Shown here piece by piece: positions 25,668-34,458 of a DNA stretch of 64,000 nucleotides. Location: contig NZ_RCIH01000008.1 of NCBI RefSeq assembly GCF_003675855.1, forward strand, positions 124,001 to 188,000. The letters run 5' to 3'. How positions within the stretch are numbered: the stretch's first letter is position 1; every line of letters begins with the position of its first letter. This DNA is from Halostella salina (GTDB lineage Archaea > Halobacteriota > Halobacteria > Halobacteriales > Natronoarchaeaceae). The translations under genes were made by a program, and so were the position numbers. The notes under the pieces were generated by a model, which saw nothing but the letters and a program-made list of their open reading frames with translations, was not told the DNA's origin and made no database searches.

Positions 25668-26023
25668 CCTGCGAACTCCTCGTACAGTCTCGTGAAGCGG
25701 TTCGCCGCGTCCTCCTCGGCGCGGTCGACCTCGACCACGAACCCGTCGTCGGTCAGCTCCACCGACACGCGCCGGAGCGTCGCCACGAACACCTCGCGGT
25801 GGTGGCCGTCCGGGTCCAGCTGCTGACGGCTCTCGACGAGTCCATGGTCCTGCAGGCGTTCGATGCGTCTGTAGATGGTCGAGCGCGAGGCGTCGCAAGT
25901 TTCGCTCAGCGCCCGCGCCGACCGCGGCTCCTCGTGCGTCTCGACGAGGATCTCGCGGGCGTACTCGTCCTCGAGCAGCGTGAACAGGGCCTCGTCCGGC
26001 TCCTGCCCGTCGCCCGCACTCAT
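25664..26023 (-). CDS. ArsR-like winged-helix regulator
   Basis: This 119-residue protein has a winged helix at about residues 12-75 (LLEDEYAREILVETHEEPRSARALS, recognition helix around DASRSTIYRRIERL), a wing with HHREVFVATL, and a short helical tail. It belongs to the haloarchaeal HTH_20/ArsR-like group that opens operons with small membrane proteins. No metal-binding cysteine pair is present, so it is not an arsenical sensor of the classical type. It is the first gene of a three-gene overlapping transcript. Confidence 0.8.
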   Translation of the reverse strand: MSAGDGQEPDEALFTLLEDEYAREILVETHEEPRSARALSETCDASRSTIYRRIERLQDHGLVESRQQLDPDGHHREVFVATLRRVSVELTDDGFVVEVDRAEEDAANRFTRLYEEFAG

Positions 26024-26075
26024 CGTCGACTCCTTCCGTCGGATGGTATAAAAATCCGGGACACTCGGGGCCGCG

Positions 26076-26483
26076 TCACTCCGTCCCGTCGGCGTCGAGC
26101 GGAACCCGATCGAGCCCGACCGACTCGTAGTCCGTCTCGGTCGTGAGGACGCGTTCGTCCCGAGTCGCTGCGATACCGGCATGAACGGCATCGAACGGCG
26201 TCAGATCGTCCTCCTCGATGAACGCCGCGGCGGCGAGCACGGCGTCCTCGTGGTGTTCGGGGACGATCGGCACGAGTTCGAGGAGGTTCGTGACCGCCCG
26301 CGGCGCGTCGATCTCGTACGCCCCGTCGTCGCGGTCGTAGAACAGCACGAGCAGCTCTGCATACGCCAGCAGTGAGGTGTGGATGTCGTCGCGCTCCTCC
26401 AGCGCCCGGACGGCGGCCTCGCGGAGCCAGTCGTCGTCTTTCACCAGGGCAGTGAGGAAGTCGGTCTCAACGTACACGGTCAC
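26076..26483 (-). CDS. PIN-domain ribonuclease toxin (VapC-like)
   Basis: This 135-residue PIN domain has the acidic catalytic positions in VETDFLTAL (Asp near residue 7), YAELLVL (Glu), LTPFDAVHAGIA (Asp) and TTETDYES (Asp). The GTG start overlaps the antitoxin stop codon as GTGA, a hallmark of a two-gene toxin-antitoxin unit. VapC toxins cut tRNA or rRNA in the cytoplasm; the target here is unknown. The four acidic residues appear intact, suggesting an active nuclease. Confidence 0.85.
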   Translation of the reverse strand: MTVYVETDFLTALVKDDDWLREAAVRALEERDDIHTSLLAYAELLVLFYDRDDGAYEIDAPRAVTNLLELVPIVPEHHEDAVLAAAAFIEEDDLTPFDAVHAGIAATRDERVLTTETDYESVGLDRVPLDADGTE

Positions 26484-26740
26484 TCCTCCCGCTCCCCGTC
26501 GTCGGCATCCGCGGCGGCGTCCCTCGCGACGGCGGCTCGCGCGTCGGCCTTCAACTCGTCCGGGTCCGCGCCCGCAAAGGCGTCGCCGACGGCTTCCCGA
26601 ACCCCCGTGAGCGGGTCCGGGTCGACCGGAAACAGCGCGACGTGGCTCGGCAGTTCGACGATCCGATACCGGTCACCGAACCGCTCTCGGACCTCCTTCG
26701 GCAGGTAGATCCGCCCCCGTTTGTCGGTCGACTTCGACAT
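26480..26740 (-). CDS. AbrB/SpoVT-family antitoxin (VapB-like)
   Basis: This 86-residue protein has an N-terminal swapped-hairpin AbrB domain (MSKSTDKRGRIYLPKEVRER, residues 1-20). A C-terminal acidic, flexible region probably wraps the PIN toxin. It precedes and overlaps the PIN gene. In this family the antitoxin dimer normally binds its own promoter, so autoregulation is expected; no obvious palindrome was located upstream. Confidence 0.83.
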   Translation of the reverse strand: MSKSTDKRGRIYLPKEVRERFGDRYRIVELPSHVALFPVDPDPLTGVREAVGDAFAGADPDELKADARAAVARDAAADADDGEREE

Positions 26741-26988
26741 CGAACGGGCGTAGTACGTGAGGATACTAAATTCTTCCCGTAAACTGGATCTACTTCCTGT
26801 CTCGGAGCGCCCGGCGGCTACACCGACAGGGCGGTACTGGACAGCGCGAACGGCGGGGGCGACACCCGATCGTTCGATCACGGCAACGCTTTTGCCCGAA
26901 CCGGGCCGTGAGAACTGTAGACACAGAGGATGCTCGAAACCGATACTCCGACACGGCCGGGCGACGCGACCGACGAGGTGACCGCCGC

Positions 26989-28998
26989 GTGAGCGGCGTT
27001 CGGGTGGGCGTCGACGTGGGCGGCACGTTCACCGACGTGGTACTGGTCACGGACGACGACCTCGTGACGGCGAAAGTGCCCACGACCGAGAACGGGAGCG
27101 TCGGCGTGATCGAGGGGATCCGGAAGGCCTGCGGGACGGCGGGGATCGACCCCGGCGAGGTCGGCGAGTTCGTCCACGCCACGACCGTCTCGGTCAACGC
27201 CCTGCTCGAACGCGACGGCGCGACGACCGGCCTCGTCACCACGGACGGGTTCCGCGACGTGCTGGAGATCGGCCGGCAGGCCCGCCCGGCGCTGTACGAC
27301 CTCGACGCCGAGAAGCCGGCCCCCCTCGTCCCGCGGCGACGGCGCTACGAGGTGACCGAACGGACGACGCCGGACGGCGTCGAGACGGCCGTCGACGAGA
27401 GCGAACTGCGCGAGGTGGCCGCCGAGCTACGAGCCGCCGGCGTCGAGAGCGTGGCGGTGGCGTTCCTCCACGCCTACGCCCACCCCGAAAACGAGCGCCG
27501 CGCGGCCGCGGTGCTGCGCGACGAACTCGACGTGCCGGTGTCGGCGTCTCACGAGGTGCTCGCCGAGTTCCGGGAGTTCGAGCGCACGGCGACGACGGCC
27601 GTCGACGCGTACGTCGCGCCGCTCGTCGACGCCTACCTCGGCAGCCTCGTCGAGCGCGCGGCCGATGAGGGTGTTCCGTCGCCCCGCGTCATGCAGTCCA
27701 ACGGCGGGGTCGCAACCGCCGAGGCCGTCCGGAACCGCCCGGTCGGAACGGTGCTCTCGGGGCCGGCGGCGGGCGTCGTCGGCGCGAACCGTGTGGGCGA
27801 GCCGGTCCGGGACGACCACGACCTCGCCGGCCTCGTCACGTTCGACATGGGCGGCACGTCGAGCGACGTGAGCCTCGTCCGCGACGGGCGGGCGGAGCGC
27901 ACCGCGGACGCGGACGTGGACGGCATCCCGGTCCGGACGCGGATGGTCGACGTGCACACGGTCGGCTCCGGCGGCGGGAGCGTCGCGTGGGTCGACGCGG
28001 GCGGCGCGCTCCGGGTCGGCCCGGAGTCCGCCGGAGCCGACCCCGGGCCGGCATGCTACGGCCGGGGCGGCGAGCGCACCACCGTCACGGACGCCGCGGT
28101 CGTCCTCGGCTACGTCGACCCGACGGCGGCGCTCGGGGGCGAACTCGAACTCGACGCCGCGGCCGCCCGCGACGCGCTCGCCGACCTCGCCGACGAGGCG
28201 GGGCTGGACGGCGCGATAGCGGCGGCCCGCGGCGTCTACCGCGTGGCGAACGCGACGATGACGCGGGCGATCCGCGAGGTGACCGTCGAGCGCGGGATCG
28301 ACCCGCGCGAGTTCGGCCTCGTGGCGTTCGGCGGCGCGGGACCGATGCACGCCGCGGCGCTGGCTGCCGCGCTGGACATCGACCCCGTCGTCGTCCCCCT
28401 GCCATCCGGCGTCCTCTCGGCGTACGGCCTGCTCGATGCCGACGAGGAGCACGACGCAGTGCGTACCCGGCTGGTCCGACTCGCCGACGCCGACCCGACG
28501 GCGATGGACGACGCGTTCGCCGCCCTGGCCGACGAGGCGCTGGCCGAGGCGACCGACCCGGACGCCGCGACCGTCGAGCGGGCGGTCGACTGCCGGTACG
28601 CCGGCCAGAGCTTCGAGCTCGAAGTCACGGTCGATGGCGGGTTCGACCCAGCAACGGTCAGGGAGCGGTTCCACGCCGCCCACGAGCGGGCGTACGGCTA
28701 CAGCGTCGACGAACCGGTCGAGGCCGTCACGCTCCGGGCGACCGCCCGGATCGAGCGAGGCGTCGCCGAGACCGACCACGGGGGCGACGGGGACGCCCGT
28801 CAGGGAACCCGCGAGGCGTGGTTCGACGGCGAGCCACGCGACGCGACCGCGTACGACCGGCGCGCGCTGGCCCCGGGCGACCGGGTGGACGGGCCGGCCG
28901 TCCTCGACGGCCCGGAGAGCACGACTGTCGTGCCGCCGGGGTGGGCCGGCACGGTCAGGGGGGACGGGGCCGTGGTTCTCACGGAGGGGTCGCCGTGA
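26989..28998 (+). CDS. hyuA: Hydantoinase / oxoprolinase subunit A (HyuA)
   Basis: This 669-residue ASKHA-type ATPase subunit opens with VGVDVGGTFTDVVLV. It contains VMQSNGG and TFDMGGTSSDV, both standard in HyuA, and FGGAGPMHA toward the C terminus. HyuA with HyuB hydrolyses a cyclic amide (5-oxoproline or hydantoin) using ATP. The GTG at 26989 is chosen because GAGGTGA stands 7 nt before it as a clear ribosome-binding site. A GTG at 26908 is possible but adds 27 basic residues. The stop overlaps the hyuB start (GTGA). The first two genes of the window use a different hydantoinase family. Confidence 0.88.
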   Translation: MSGVRVGVDVGGTFTDVVLVTDDDLVTAKVPTTENGSVGVIEGIRKACGTAGIDPGEVGEFVHATTVSVNALLERDGATTGLVTTDGFRDVLEIGRQARPALYDLDAEKPAPLVPRRRRYEVTERTTPDGVETAVDESELREVAAELRAAGVESVAVAFLHAYAHPENERRAAAVLRDELDVPVSASHEVLAEFREFERTATTAVDAYVAPLVDAYLGSLVERAADEGVPSPRVMQSNGGVATAEAVRNRPVGTVLSGPAAGVVGANRVGEPVRDDHDLAGLVTFDMGGTSSDVSLVRDGRAERTADADVDGIPVRTRMVDVHTVGSGGGSVAWVDAGGALRVGPESAGADPGPACYGRGGERTTVTDAAVVLGYVDPTAALGGELELDAAAARDALADLADEAGLDGAIAAARGVYRVANATMTRAIREVTVERGIDPREFGLVAFGGAGPMHAAALAAALDIDPVVVPLPSGVLSAYGLLDADEEHDAVRTRLVRLADADPTAMDDAFAALADEALAEATDPDAATVERAVDCRYAGQSFELEVTVDGGFDPATVRERFHAAHERAYGYSVDEPVEAVTLRATARIERGVAETDHGGDGDARQGTREAWFDGEPRDATAYDRRALAPGDRVDGPAVLDGPESTTVVPPGWAGTVRGDGAVVLTEGSP

Positions 28999-30641
28999 GC
29001 GACGGCGGCCCCGGGGGAGACTCCGACGGCGATCCGGCCGACGGCGGGGTCGATCCGGTGACGCTGGAGGTGTTCCGGAACCGGCTGTCCGGGATCGCCG
29101 AGGAGATGGGGTCGGTGCTGATCCGGGGCGCGTACTCGCCCAACATCAAGGAGCGCAAGGACTGCTCGGCGGCGCTGTTCGACGCCGACGGCCGGATGGT
29201 GGCACAGGCCGAGCACATCCCGGTTCACCTCGGCGCGATGCCGGCGGCCGTCGACGCGGTCCGCGAGCGCGACCCGGCACCCGGCGACGCGTTCGTCCTG
29301 AACGACCCGTTCGCCGGCGGCACGCACCTGCCGGACGTGACCGTCGTCTCGCCCGTCGCACCAGAGGGCCGGATCGTCGGCTACGCCGCCACCCGCGCCC
29401 ACCACGCGGACGTGGGCGGGACCGCGCCGGGGAGCATGCCCGCCGGCGCGACCGAGGTGTACCAGGAGGGCCTCCGGCTCCCGCCCGTCAGGCTCCGGGC
29501 GGACGGCGAGGTCGTCGACGACGTGCGCGACCTGTTCCTGGCGAACGTCCGCAACCCTGACGAGCGCCGCGCCGACCTCCGGGCGCAGCTGGCGGCCACC
29601 GACCGCGCCGAGGAGCGCGTGGGCGAACTGCTCGCCGAGCGCGGCCGTGACCGCCTGACGGCGGCGTTCGACGCTGTGATCGACTACTCCCGCCGGCGCG
29701 TCGCGGACGAACTCGCCGCGATCCCGGACGGCACGTACCGCGCCCGCGACGCACTTGAGGGCGACGGCCTGACGGACGACGACGTGCCGGTGGCGGTCGA
29801 ACTCACCGTCGACGGGCCGACCGTCGCGGCCGACTTCGCGGACACCGCGGACCAGGTGCCGGGCAACGTGAACGCGCCGCTCGCCGTGACGAGAAGCGCC
29901 GTTTACTTCGTCCTCCGGGCGGTGACCGACCCCGAGATCCCGCCGAACCACGGCTGTTACGAGCCGGTGACCGTCGACGCGCCGGAGGGGAGCCTGCTGA
30001 ACCCACGGCCGCCGGCCGCCGTCGTCGGCGGCAACGTCGAGACCAGCCAGCGCGTCGCGGACGTGACCCTCGCGGCGTTCCGCGAGGCGATGCCCGGCGA
30101 ACTGCCGGCCGACGGGCAGGGGACGATGAACAACCTCGTGGTCGGCGGCCGCGGCGCGGACGGCTTCACCTACTACGAGACGGTCGGCGGCGGGTTCGGT
30201 GCGCGGCCGGACGCCGACGGGATGGACGGCGTGCAGGTCGGAATGACGAACACGCTCAACACGCCGGTCGAGTCGATCGAGACGGAGTACCCCCTCCGCG
30301 TCGAGCGGTACGCGCTCCGCCCGGACAGCGGCGGCGACGGCGAGCACCGCGGCGGACTCGGACTGGAGCGGGCCGTCACGGTCCAGACGGACGCGGTCGT
30401 CTCGCTGCTGACCGAGCGCCGCCGGCACGCGCCGGCCGGCGTCGACGGCGGTGCGGACGGCGCGACCGGCGAGAACCGCATCGGCGGCGACGCGGTGCCC
30501 GCGAAATGCACGCGCGAGGTCCCCGCCGGCACGACCGTCACGGTGCGGACGCCGGGCGGCGGCGGGTACGGCGACCCGGCGGACCGCGACCCGGACGCGC
30601 GAGCGCAGGACCGCGCCGACGGAACCGTCGAGGACCGATAA
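28995..30641 (+). CDS. hyuB: Hydantoinase / oxoprolinase subunit B (HyuB)
   Basis: This 548-residue HyuB subunit has VTLEVFRNRLSGIAEEMG near residue 20, SPNIKERKDCSAALFDADG, NDPFAGGTHLPD and the C-terminal glycine motif TPGGGGYGDP. It is translationally coupled to hyuA and is expected to form the catalytic A/B complex. The substrate (5-oxoproline, hydantoin, N-methylhydantoin, acetone-like carboxylation in the related family) cannot be decided from the sequence; the absence of a third subunit argues against acetone carboxylase. Confidence 0.88.
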   Translation: MSDGGPGGDSDGDPADGGVDPVTLEVFRNRLSGIAEEMGSVLIRGAYSPNIKERKDCSAALFDADGRMVAQAEHIPVHLGAMPAAVDAVRERDPAPGDAFVLNDPFAGGTHLPDVTVVSPVAPEGRIVGYAATRAHHADVGGTAPGSMPAGATEVYQEGLRLPPVRLRADGEVVDDVRDLFLANVRNPDERRADLRAQLAATDRAEERVGELLAERGRDRLTAAFDAVIDYSRRRVADELAAIPDGTYRARDALEGDGLTDDDVPVAVELTVDGPTVAADFADTADQVPGNVNAPLAVTRSAVYFVLRAVTDPEIPPNHGCYEPVTVDAPEGSLLNPRPPAAVVGGNVETSQRVADVTLAAFREAMPGELPADGQGTMNNLVVGGRGADGFTYYETVGGGFGARPDADGMDGVQVGMTNTLNTPVESIETEYPLRVERYALRPDSGGDGEHRGGLGLERAVTVQTDAVVSLLTERRRHAPAGVDGGADGATGENRIGGDAVPAKCTREVPAGTTVTVRTPGGGGYGDPADRDPDARAQDRADGTVEDR

Positions 30642-30649
30642 GTCGCTTC

Positions 30650-31498
30650 TTACGACTCGAACGGCGCGAGCATCGCGTCGTCGTACGCCACGGGGTTCCC
30701 GTCGCGGTCGAAACAGCCGTACTCGGTGACGCCCTCGATGTTGGTCCGGCCGCCGCTGGACAGCTCGTGTGCGACCCGGATCCGCTCCGGAGTCACGTCG
30801 ACCACGTCGCAGTCCACGGTCAGCGTCGACTCGAACAGCACGGGCGACTGGAACTCCCAGCGCCAGTCACGGAGCTTGTACGGTCGCTTCTCGTCGTTCA
30901 GTTCCGCGAGGCCGGTGCCCTGCTCCGTCAGGAACTCCTCCATCGCCACGTCGGCGAACCGCGGGTACTCCTCGAAGTAGGCCAGTTCGGCTCCCTCGAT
31001 GTGCGGACTGCGGATCGGGACCGACTTCGAGAACGACGGGTAGTCGTCGGCCGCCGAATCACCTTCAGCGTCGTCGGGTCCGACCGCGGGGTCGCGGTCG
31101 ACGCACGCGTCGTCCAGTGCCGACTGCGCAGTCTCGGGCAGCGGGAGGGCGGAGCCGTCGGTCCCGATCGTCACATGGGTCATCCGCGCCGTCGACACCG
31201 GGTCGCCGTCGCCGTCGACGGTCTCGTACACCAGTTCGACGCTCGACTCGCCGACCTCACGGGGCACCGTCTCGACGGAGACGCTGTCGCCGATGGCGGG
31301 GTAGCGGTCGACCGAGGTGCTGACGACGACGGGGGCGTACGGGATGCCGTCGTCCGCGAGGATCGTCTCGAACGGGTAGTCGACCGCCGCGGCCAGCTCC
31401 TGTGTCGAGCGCAGTTGCCAGTCGAAGAAGGTCGCGCCGTGGACGAGCGGCCCGGCGAACTCGCCGAACTTCACTCGGTGGTCGCTGATCGTTTGCAC
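30650..31498 (-). CDS. Double hotdog acyl-CoA thioesterase-like protein
   Basis: This 282-residue protein looks like two hotdog halves joined by an acidic linker (residues about 130-160). The first half resembles 4-hydroxybenzoyl-CoA thioesterases (VKFGEFAGPLVHGATFFDW; the histidine and aspartate lie in this segment). The second has YFEEYPRFADVAMEEFL. It uses a GTG start. It converges with hyuB and is divergent from the GTPase gene, so no operon partner is evident. Substrate unknown. Confidence 0.72.
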   Translation of the reverse strand: MQTISDHRVKFGEFAGPLVHGATFFDWQLRSTQELAAAVDYPFETILADDGIPYAPVVVSTSVDRYPAIGDSVSVETVPREVGESSVELVYETVDGDGDPVSTARMTHVTIGTDGSALPLPETAQSALDDACVDRDPAVGPDDAEGDSAADDYPSFSKSVPIRSPHIEGAELAYFEEYPRFADVAMEEFLTEQGTGLAELNDEKRPYKLRDWRWEFQSPVLFESTLTVDCDVVDVTPERIRVAHELSSGGRTNIEGVTEYGCFDRDGNPVAYDDAMLAPFES

Positions 31499-31633
31499 GT
31501 CCGTGGGGTCGGGACCGGGGGTTACTACAGTACAGGAAACGGCAAACGAGACGGGCGGTCGCCGTGACGGGAGATCGGCCCGTCGTCTCGACGCCGGGGT
31601 TTGATTACCGTGGGGACCGTGTGAACGTCCGAC

Positions 31634-32752
31634 ATGAGCGCACCTGACGACGCGGTCCCGATAACGGTGGTCAGCGGGCCGCTGGGGGCGGGGAAGACGA
31701 CACTGGTCAACCGGCTGCTGAACGACCCCGGCGACCGCCGGATCGCGGTCGTCGTCAACGACATGGGCGAGGTCAACGTCGACGCGGAACTGTTAGACGG
31801 CGAGACGGAGGAAGGGGTGGTCGACCTCTCGAACGGCTGCATCTGCTGTCGGCTGCAGGACGACCTCGTCACCGAGGTCACGGAGCTGGCGGAATCCCGG
31901 TCGTTCGACTATCTCGTCGTCGAGGCGTCCGGGATCAGCGAGCCGATCCCCATCGCGCGGACGCTGACGGGGGCGGACGGCGACGAGGTCCCCGACCGCC
32001 TCCGGCTCGACACGACGGTGTCGGTCGTCGACGCCTACGGGTTCTGGAAGGCGTTCGACCCGGACGCGTCGCTGCCAGACGCTGCCCCGGACCCGGAGCG
32101 CCCCCTGACGGAGGTGCTCGTCGACCAGATCGAGTTCTGCGACGTACTCCTGCTGAACAAGTGCGACATGGTGCCCGACGAAGAACTCGACGCCGTCGAG
32201 GCGGCGGTCAGGGAACTCCAGCCGCGGGCGAAGCTCCACCGAACGACCTACTCCGAGGTGGATCCCGGCGAGGTGCTCGGAACCGGGCTGTTCGACTTTG
32301 AGGATGCACGACGACGGCAAGGGTGGAAGCAAGCGCTTGCGGAAAGCGGGGACCACGGTGGCGACGACAACGGGCACGGTCACGACCACGGCGAACAGCC
32401 GGCCGCCGCGGCCCACGGCGTCGAGTCAGTCGTGTACCGGAGCGACCGCCCGTTCCACCCGGAGCGGTTCGACGCGTGGCTGGACGAGTGGCGCGGCGAC
32501 GTGGTCCGGGCGAAGGGGTTCGCGTGGGTCGCGAGCCGCCCCGACGAAGTATTCGGGGTCAGCCAGGCCGGTCCCGCCGTCCAGGCCGGCCCGATCGGCG
32601 AGTGGGGCGGCGACGACCCGGCGACGCGGCTCGTGATCATCGGTCGGGAATTGGACCGTGACGCGCTGACCGCCACCCTCGACGACTGCCTCGCGACGGA
32701 CGCGGAGCGGTCGGCGTCGTACGACGAGGACCCGTTTCCGCGGGAGTCCTGA
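31634..32752 (+). CDS. COG0523 (CobW/ZigA-type) metal-handling GTPase
   Basis: This 372-residue G3E GTPase has Walker A GPLGAGKTTL near residue 17, the diagnostic metal-binding SNGCICC, LNKCDM for guanine binding, and a CobW C-terminal domain. A His/Gly/Asp-rich insertion around residues 233-256 separates the domains and probably binds zinc or another divalent metal. Members act as metallochaperones for zinc, cobalt or nitrile hydratase. A convergent 52-residue CxxC protein begins immediately downstream on the other strand and is a possible client. TTGATTA about 26 nt upstream fits a TATA box. Confidence 0.88.
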   Translation: MSAPDDAVPITVVSGPLGAGKTTLVNRLLNDPGDRRIAVVVNDMGEVNVDAELLDGETEEGVVDLSNGCICCRLQDDLVTEVTELAESRSFDYLVVEASGISEPIPIARTLTGADGDEVPDRLRLDTTVSVVDAYGFWKAFDPDASLPDAAPDPERPLTEVLVDQIEFCDVLLLNKCDMVPDEELDAVEAAVRELQPRAKLHRTTYSEVDPGEVLGTGLFDFEDARRRQGWKQALAESGDHGGDDNGHGHDHGEQPAAAAHGVESVVYRSDRPFHPERFDAWLDEWRGDVVRAKGFAWVASRPDEVFGVSQAGPAVQAGPIGEWGGDDPATRLVIIGRELDRDALTATLDDCLATDAERSASYDEDPFPRES

Positions 32753-32771
32753 GGAGTCGAGAACGGTGCCG

Positions 32772-32930
32772 CTACGCGCCGTAGCCCACGTCCTCCCGGA
32801 CCTCGTCCCACGACTCGTGGAACCCGTACGTCGACTCGGAGTCGCCGCCCGTCGCCGCCTGATACACGTCGTCGTAGGCGAGCAGTCTGGCCCAGTCGTC
32901 GTGGTATCGGTAGCTACAGTACTGGCACAT
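32772..32930 (-). CDS. 52-residue CxxC micro-protein
   Basis: A very short open frame encodes 52 residues starting MCQYCSYRYHDDWARLLAYD and ending in GYGA. It has a single N-terminal CxxC (C2, C5), high acidity and aromatic content, and a normal GC-rich codon pattern. The ATG is followed by a clean frame to TAG at 32772-32774. It lies tail-to-tail with the COG0523 GTPase, 19 nt from its stop. Haloarchaea have many uncharacterised CPxCG or CxxC micro-proteins with zinc-binding motifs; a dimer would supply four cysteines. Function unknown. Confidence 0.65.
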   Translation of the reverse strand: MCQYCSYRYHDDWARLLAYDDVYQAATGGDSESTYGFHESWDEVREDVGYGA

Positions 32931-32996
32931 CGGACGGGCAACCTACGACGGCCGGCTGTTTAGTCGTGTCGCCGAAAAAAGGATTCCGCGGGCGGG

Positions 32997-34160
32997 TCAG
33001 GGCTCCAGCAGGACCTTCGTGACGCCCTCCTCGCGGTCGTCGAACGCCTCGTACATCTCCGGCGCTTCGTCGAGGTCGACGCGGTGGGAGACGACCCAGC
33101 TGGGGTCGGCGCGGCCCTCGATGATCAGGTCCCGAAGCTCCCGGTTGTACTCCTTGACGTTGCACTGCCCGGTGCCGAGCGCCTGCCCCTTCTCGAACAG
33201 CAGGCCGAAGTCGATCCCGAGGCGGCCCTGCGCGGCCATCTCGTCGGGCGCGCCGGGGTCTTCCGGGACGTACAGCCCCGGGATGCCGAGTTCGCCCGTC
33301 GGCTTGACGGTCCGGATGAGGTTGTTGATGACGACTGCCGGGTTCTCCCGGGCCGGGTCGTAGGCGTCGTCGGCCTCCTTGTCCGGGTCGATCGCCTGAT
33401 AGCCGACGGCGTCGACGCCCTTGTCGACCCCGCCACCGTGCGCGTCCTTTATTTGATCGACCGGGTCGCCCTCCTCGAAGTTGATCGCGGTGGCGTCGCA
33501 GTGTTCCTCGGCGAGGTCGAGTCGGCTCGGCACGCGGTCGACGACGTAGATCTCCGCAGCGCCCTTGATCTTCGCGCTGTAGGCGGCCATCAGGCCGACC
33601 GGTCCCGCGCCGTAGATGGCGACTGAGTCGCCCGGTTCGAGGTTGGCGAGTTCGGTCCCGTGCCAGCCCGTCGGGAAGATGTCCGCCAGCAGCGAGAACG
33701 CGTCCTCGTGCTCGTCGCCCTCGGGCAACTGGAGCGCGTTGAAGTCGGCGTAGGGGATCCGGAGTTTCTCGGCCTGTCCACCCTTGTACGGGCCCATAGC
33801 GACGTAGCCGTACGCGCCGCCGGCGAACCCGGGGTTGACGTTCGTACAGAAGCCGGTGTACCCCTCCTCGCAGTTCTCGCAGAACCCGCAGGCGACGTTG
33901 AACGGGGCGACGACGCGGTCGCCCTCCTCCAGCGAGGTCACGGCGTCGCCGACCTCCGTGACGATCCCCATGTTCTCGTGGCCGAACACGATCCCCGGCT
34001 CCGCGGCCGTCCGTCCCTCGTACATGTGGAGGTCGGAGCCACAGATACACGTCGTCGTGATGTCGATCAGCACGTCGTTCGGGTGTTCGATCTCCGGTTC
34101 GTCCACTTCCTCGACCGCTACCTCATGTGGGCCTTTATAAACGACGGCGTCCATTGACAT
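32997..34160 (-). CDS. Glutathione-independent formaldehyde dehydrogenase (Zn-dependent MDR)
   Basis: This 387-residue medium-chain dehydrogenase has catalytic zinc ligands in TCICGSDLH (Cys) and GHENMG (His, Glu), four structural-zinc cysteines in CGFCENCEEGYTGFC (about residues 91-105), and the NAD motif YGAGPVGLMAA. The large insertion near residue 230 (EEGDPVDQIKDAHGGG) is typical of Pseudomonas-type formaldehyde dehydrogenase (dismutase). It oxidises formaldehyde to formate in the cytoplasm, possibly with other aldehydes. Translation may start at the second ATG (34154, MDAVVYKG). TATA-like AT blocks lie at 34177-34203. Confidence 0.87.
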   Translation of the reverse strand: MSMDAVVYKGPHEVAVEEVDEPEIEHPNDVLIDITTTCICGSDLHMYEGRTAAEPGIVFGHENMGIVTEVGDAVTSLEEGDRVVAPFNVACGFCENCEEGYTGFCTNVNPGFAGGAYGYVAMGPYKGGQAEKLRIPYADFNALQLPEGDEHEDAFSLLADIFPTGWHGTELANLEPGDSVAIYGAGPVGLMAAYSAKIKGAAEIYVVDRVPSRLDLAEEHCDATAINFEEGDPVDQIKDAHGGGVDKGVDAVGYQAIDPDKEADDAYDPARENPAVVINNLIRTVKPTGELGIPGLYVPEDPGAPDEMAAQGRLGIDFGLLFEKGQALGTGQCNVKEYNRELRDLIIEGRADPSWVVSHRVDLDEAPEMYEAFDDREEGVTKVLLEP

Positions 34161-34458
34161 TAGTTAGTACACCACTGTATAACTGTAGGTCGTACAATAT
34201 AAGTATCGTTTGTGTAAATTTGGTAGTACCAGGTCAGTTATACCACGGTCGCCGGTGGCCCGTCGGCTCGGGAACCCGTCGGCGGCCACCGGCTCGCAGG
34301 GGTTCCCTCGAGGGCTAACACGAACACGTTCGACAGAAGGACTTTGATCACCACTCGGACAGATCAAACCGTATGTATTTAGGCAAGCCTAAAAACTCAC
34401 TGGGGCTGAGACCTCGTGAACTAGCATCGACGGCCACCAGTACGGGAGGTACCGGCCG
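34161..34458. other. Divergent intergenic region with hairpin and palindromic operator
   Basis: About 300 bp without a gene. It contains AT-rich promoter sequence for the dehydrogenase (34170-34210), an inverted repeat GCCGGTGGCC (34251-34260) / GGCCACCGGC (34284-34293) enclosing a smaller CGGG-AA-CCCG hairpin, and the TTAGG-N4-CCTAA site described separately. A ribosome-binding site GGGAGGT (34444-34450) precedes the next ATG, so the metal-operon mRNA has a real leader. Confidence 0.5.
34379..34392. promoter_or_regulatory. DtxR-like palindrome (TTAGG-N4-CCTAA) at the metal-transport operon promoter
   Basis: TTAGGCAAGCCTAA is a perfect 5-nt-arm palindrome (6-nt arms if the outer T and A are counted) that overlaps a TATA-like TATTTA at 34377-34382. 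Half-sites TTAGG/CCTAA are those of metal-dependent DtxR/IdeR-type repressor boxes. The same TTAGG-N4-CCTAA arrangement occurs twice before the NifU-domain gene near 39.9 kb. The downstream operon carries a ZIP metal transporter, so metal-dependent repression is a reasonable inference. Confidence 0.6.

Noticed and set aside
27427-28779. A 450-codon minus-strand frame opposite hyuA
   Set aside because: HyuA motifs on the plus strand are complete; the antisense frame is Arg/Asp/Val-rich without domains.
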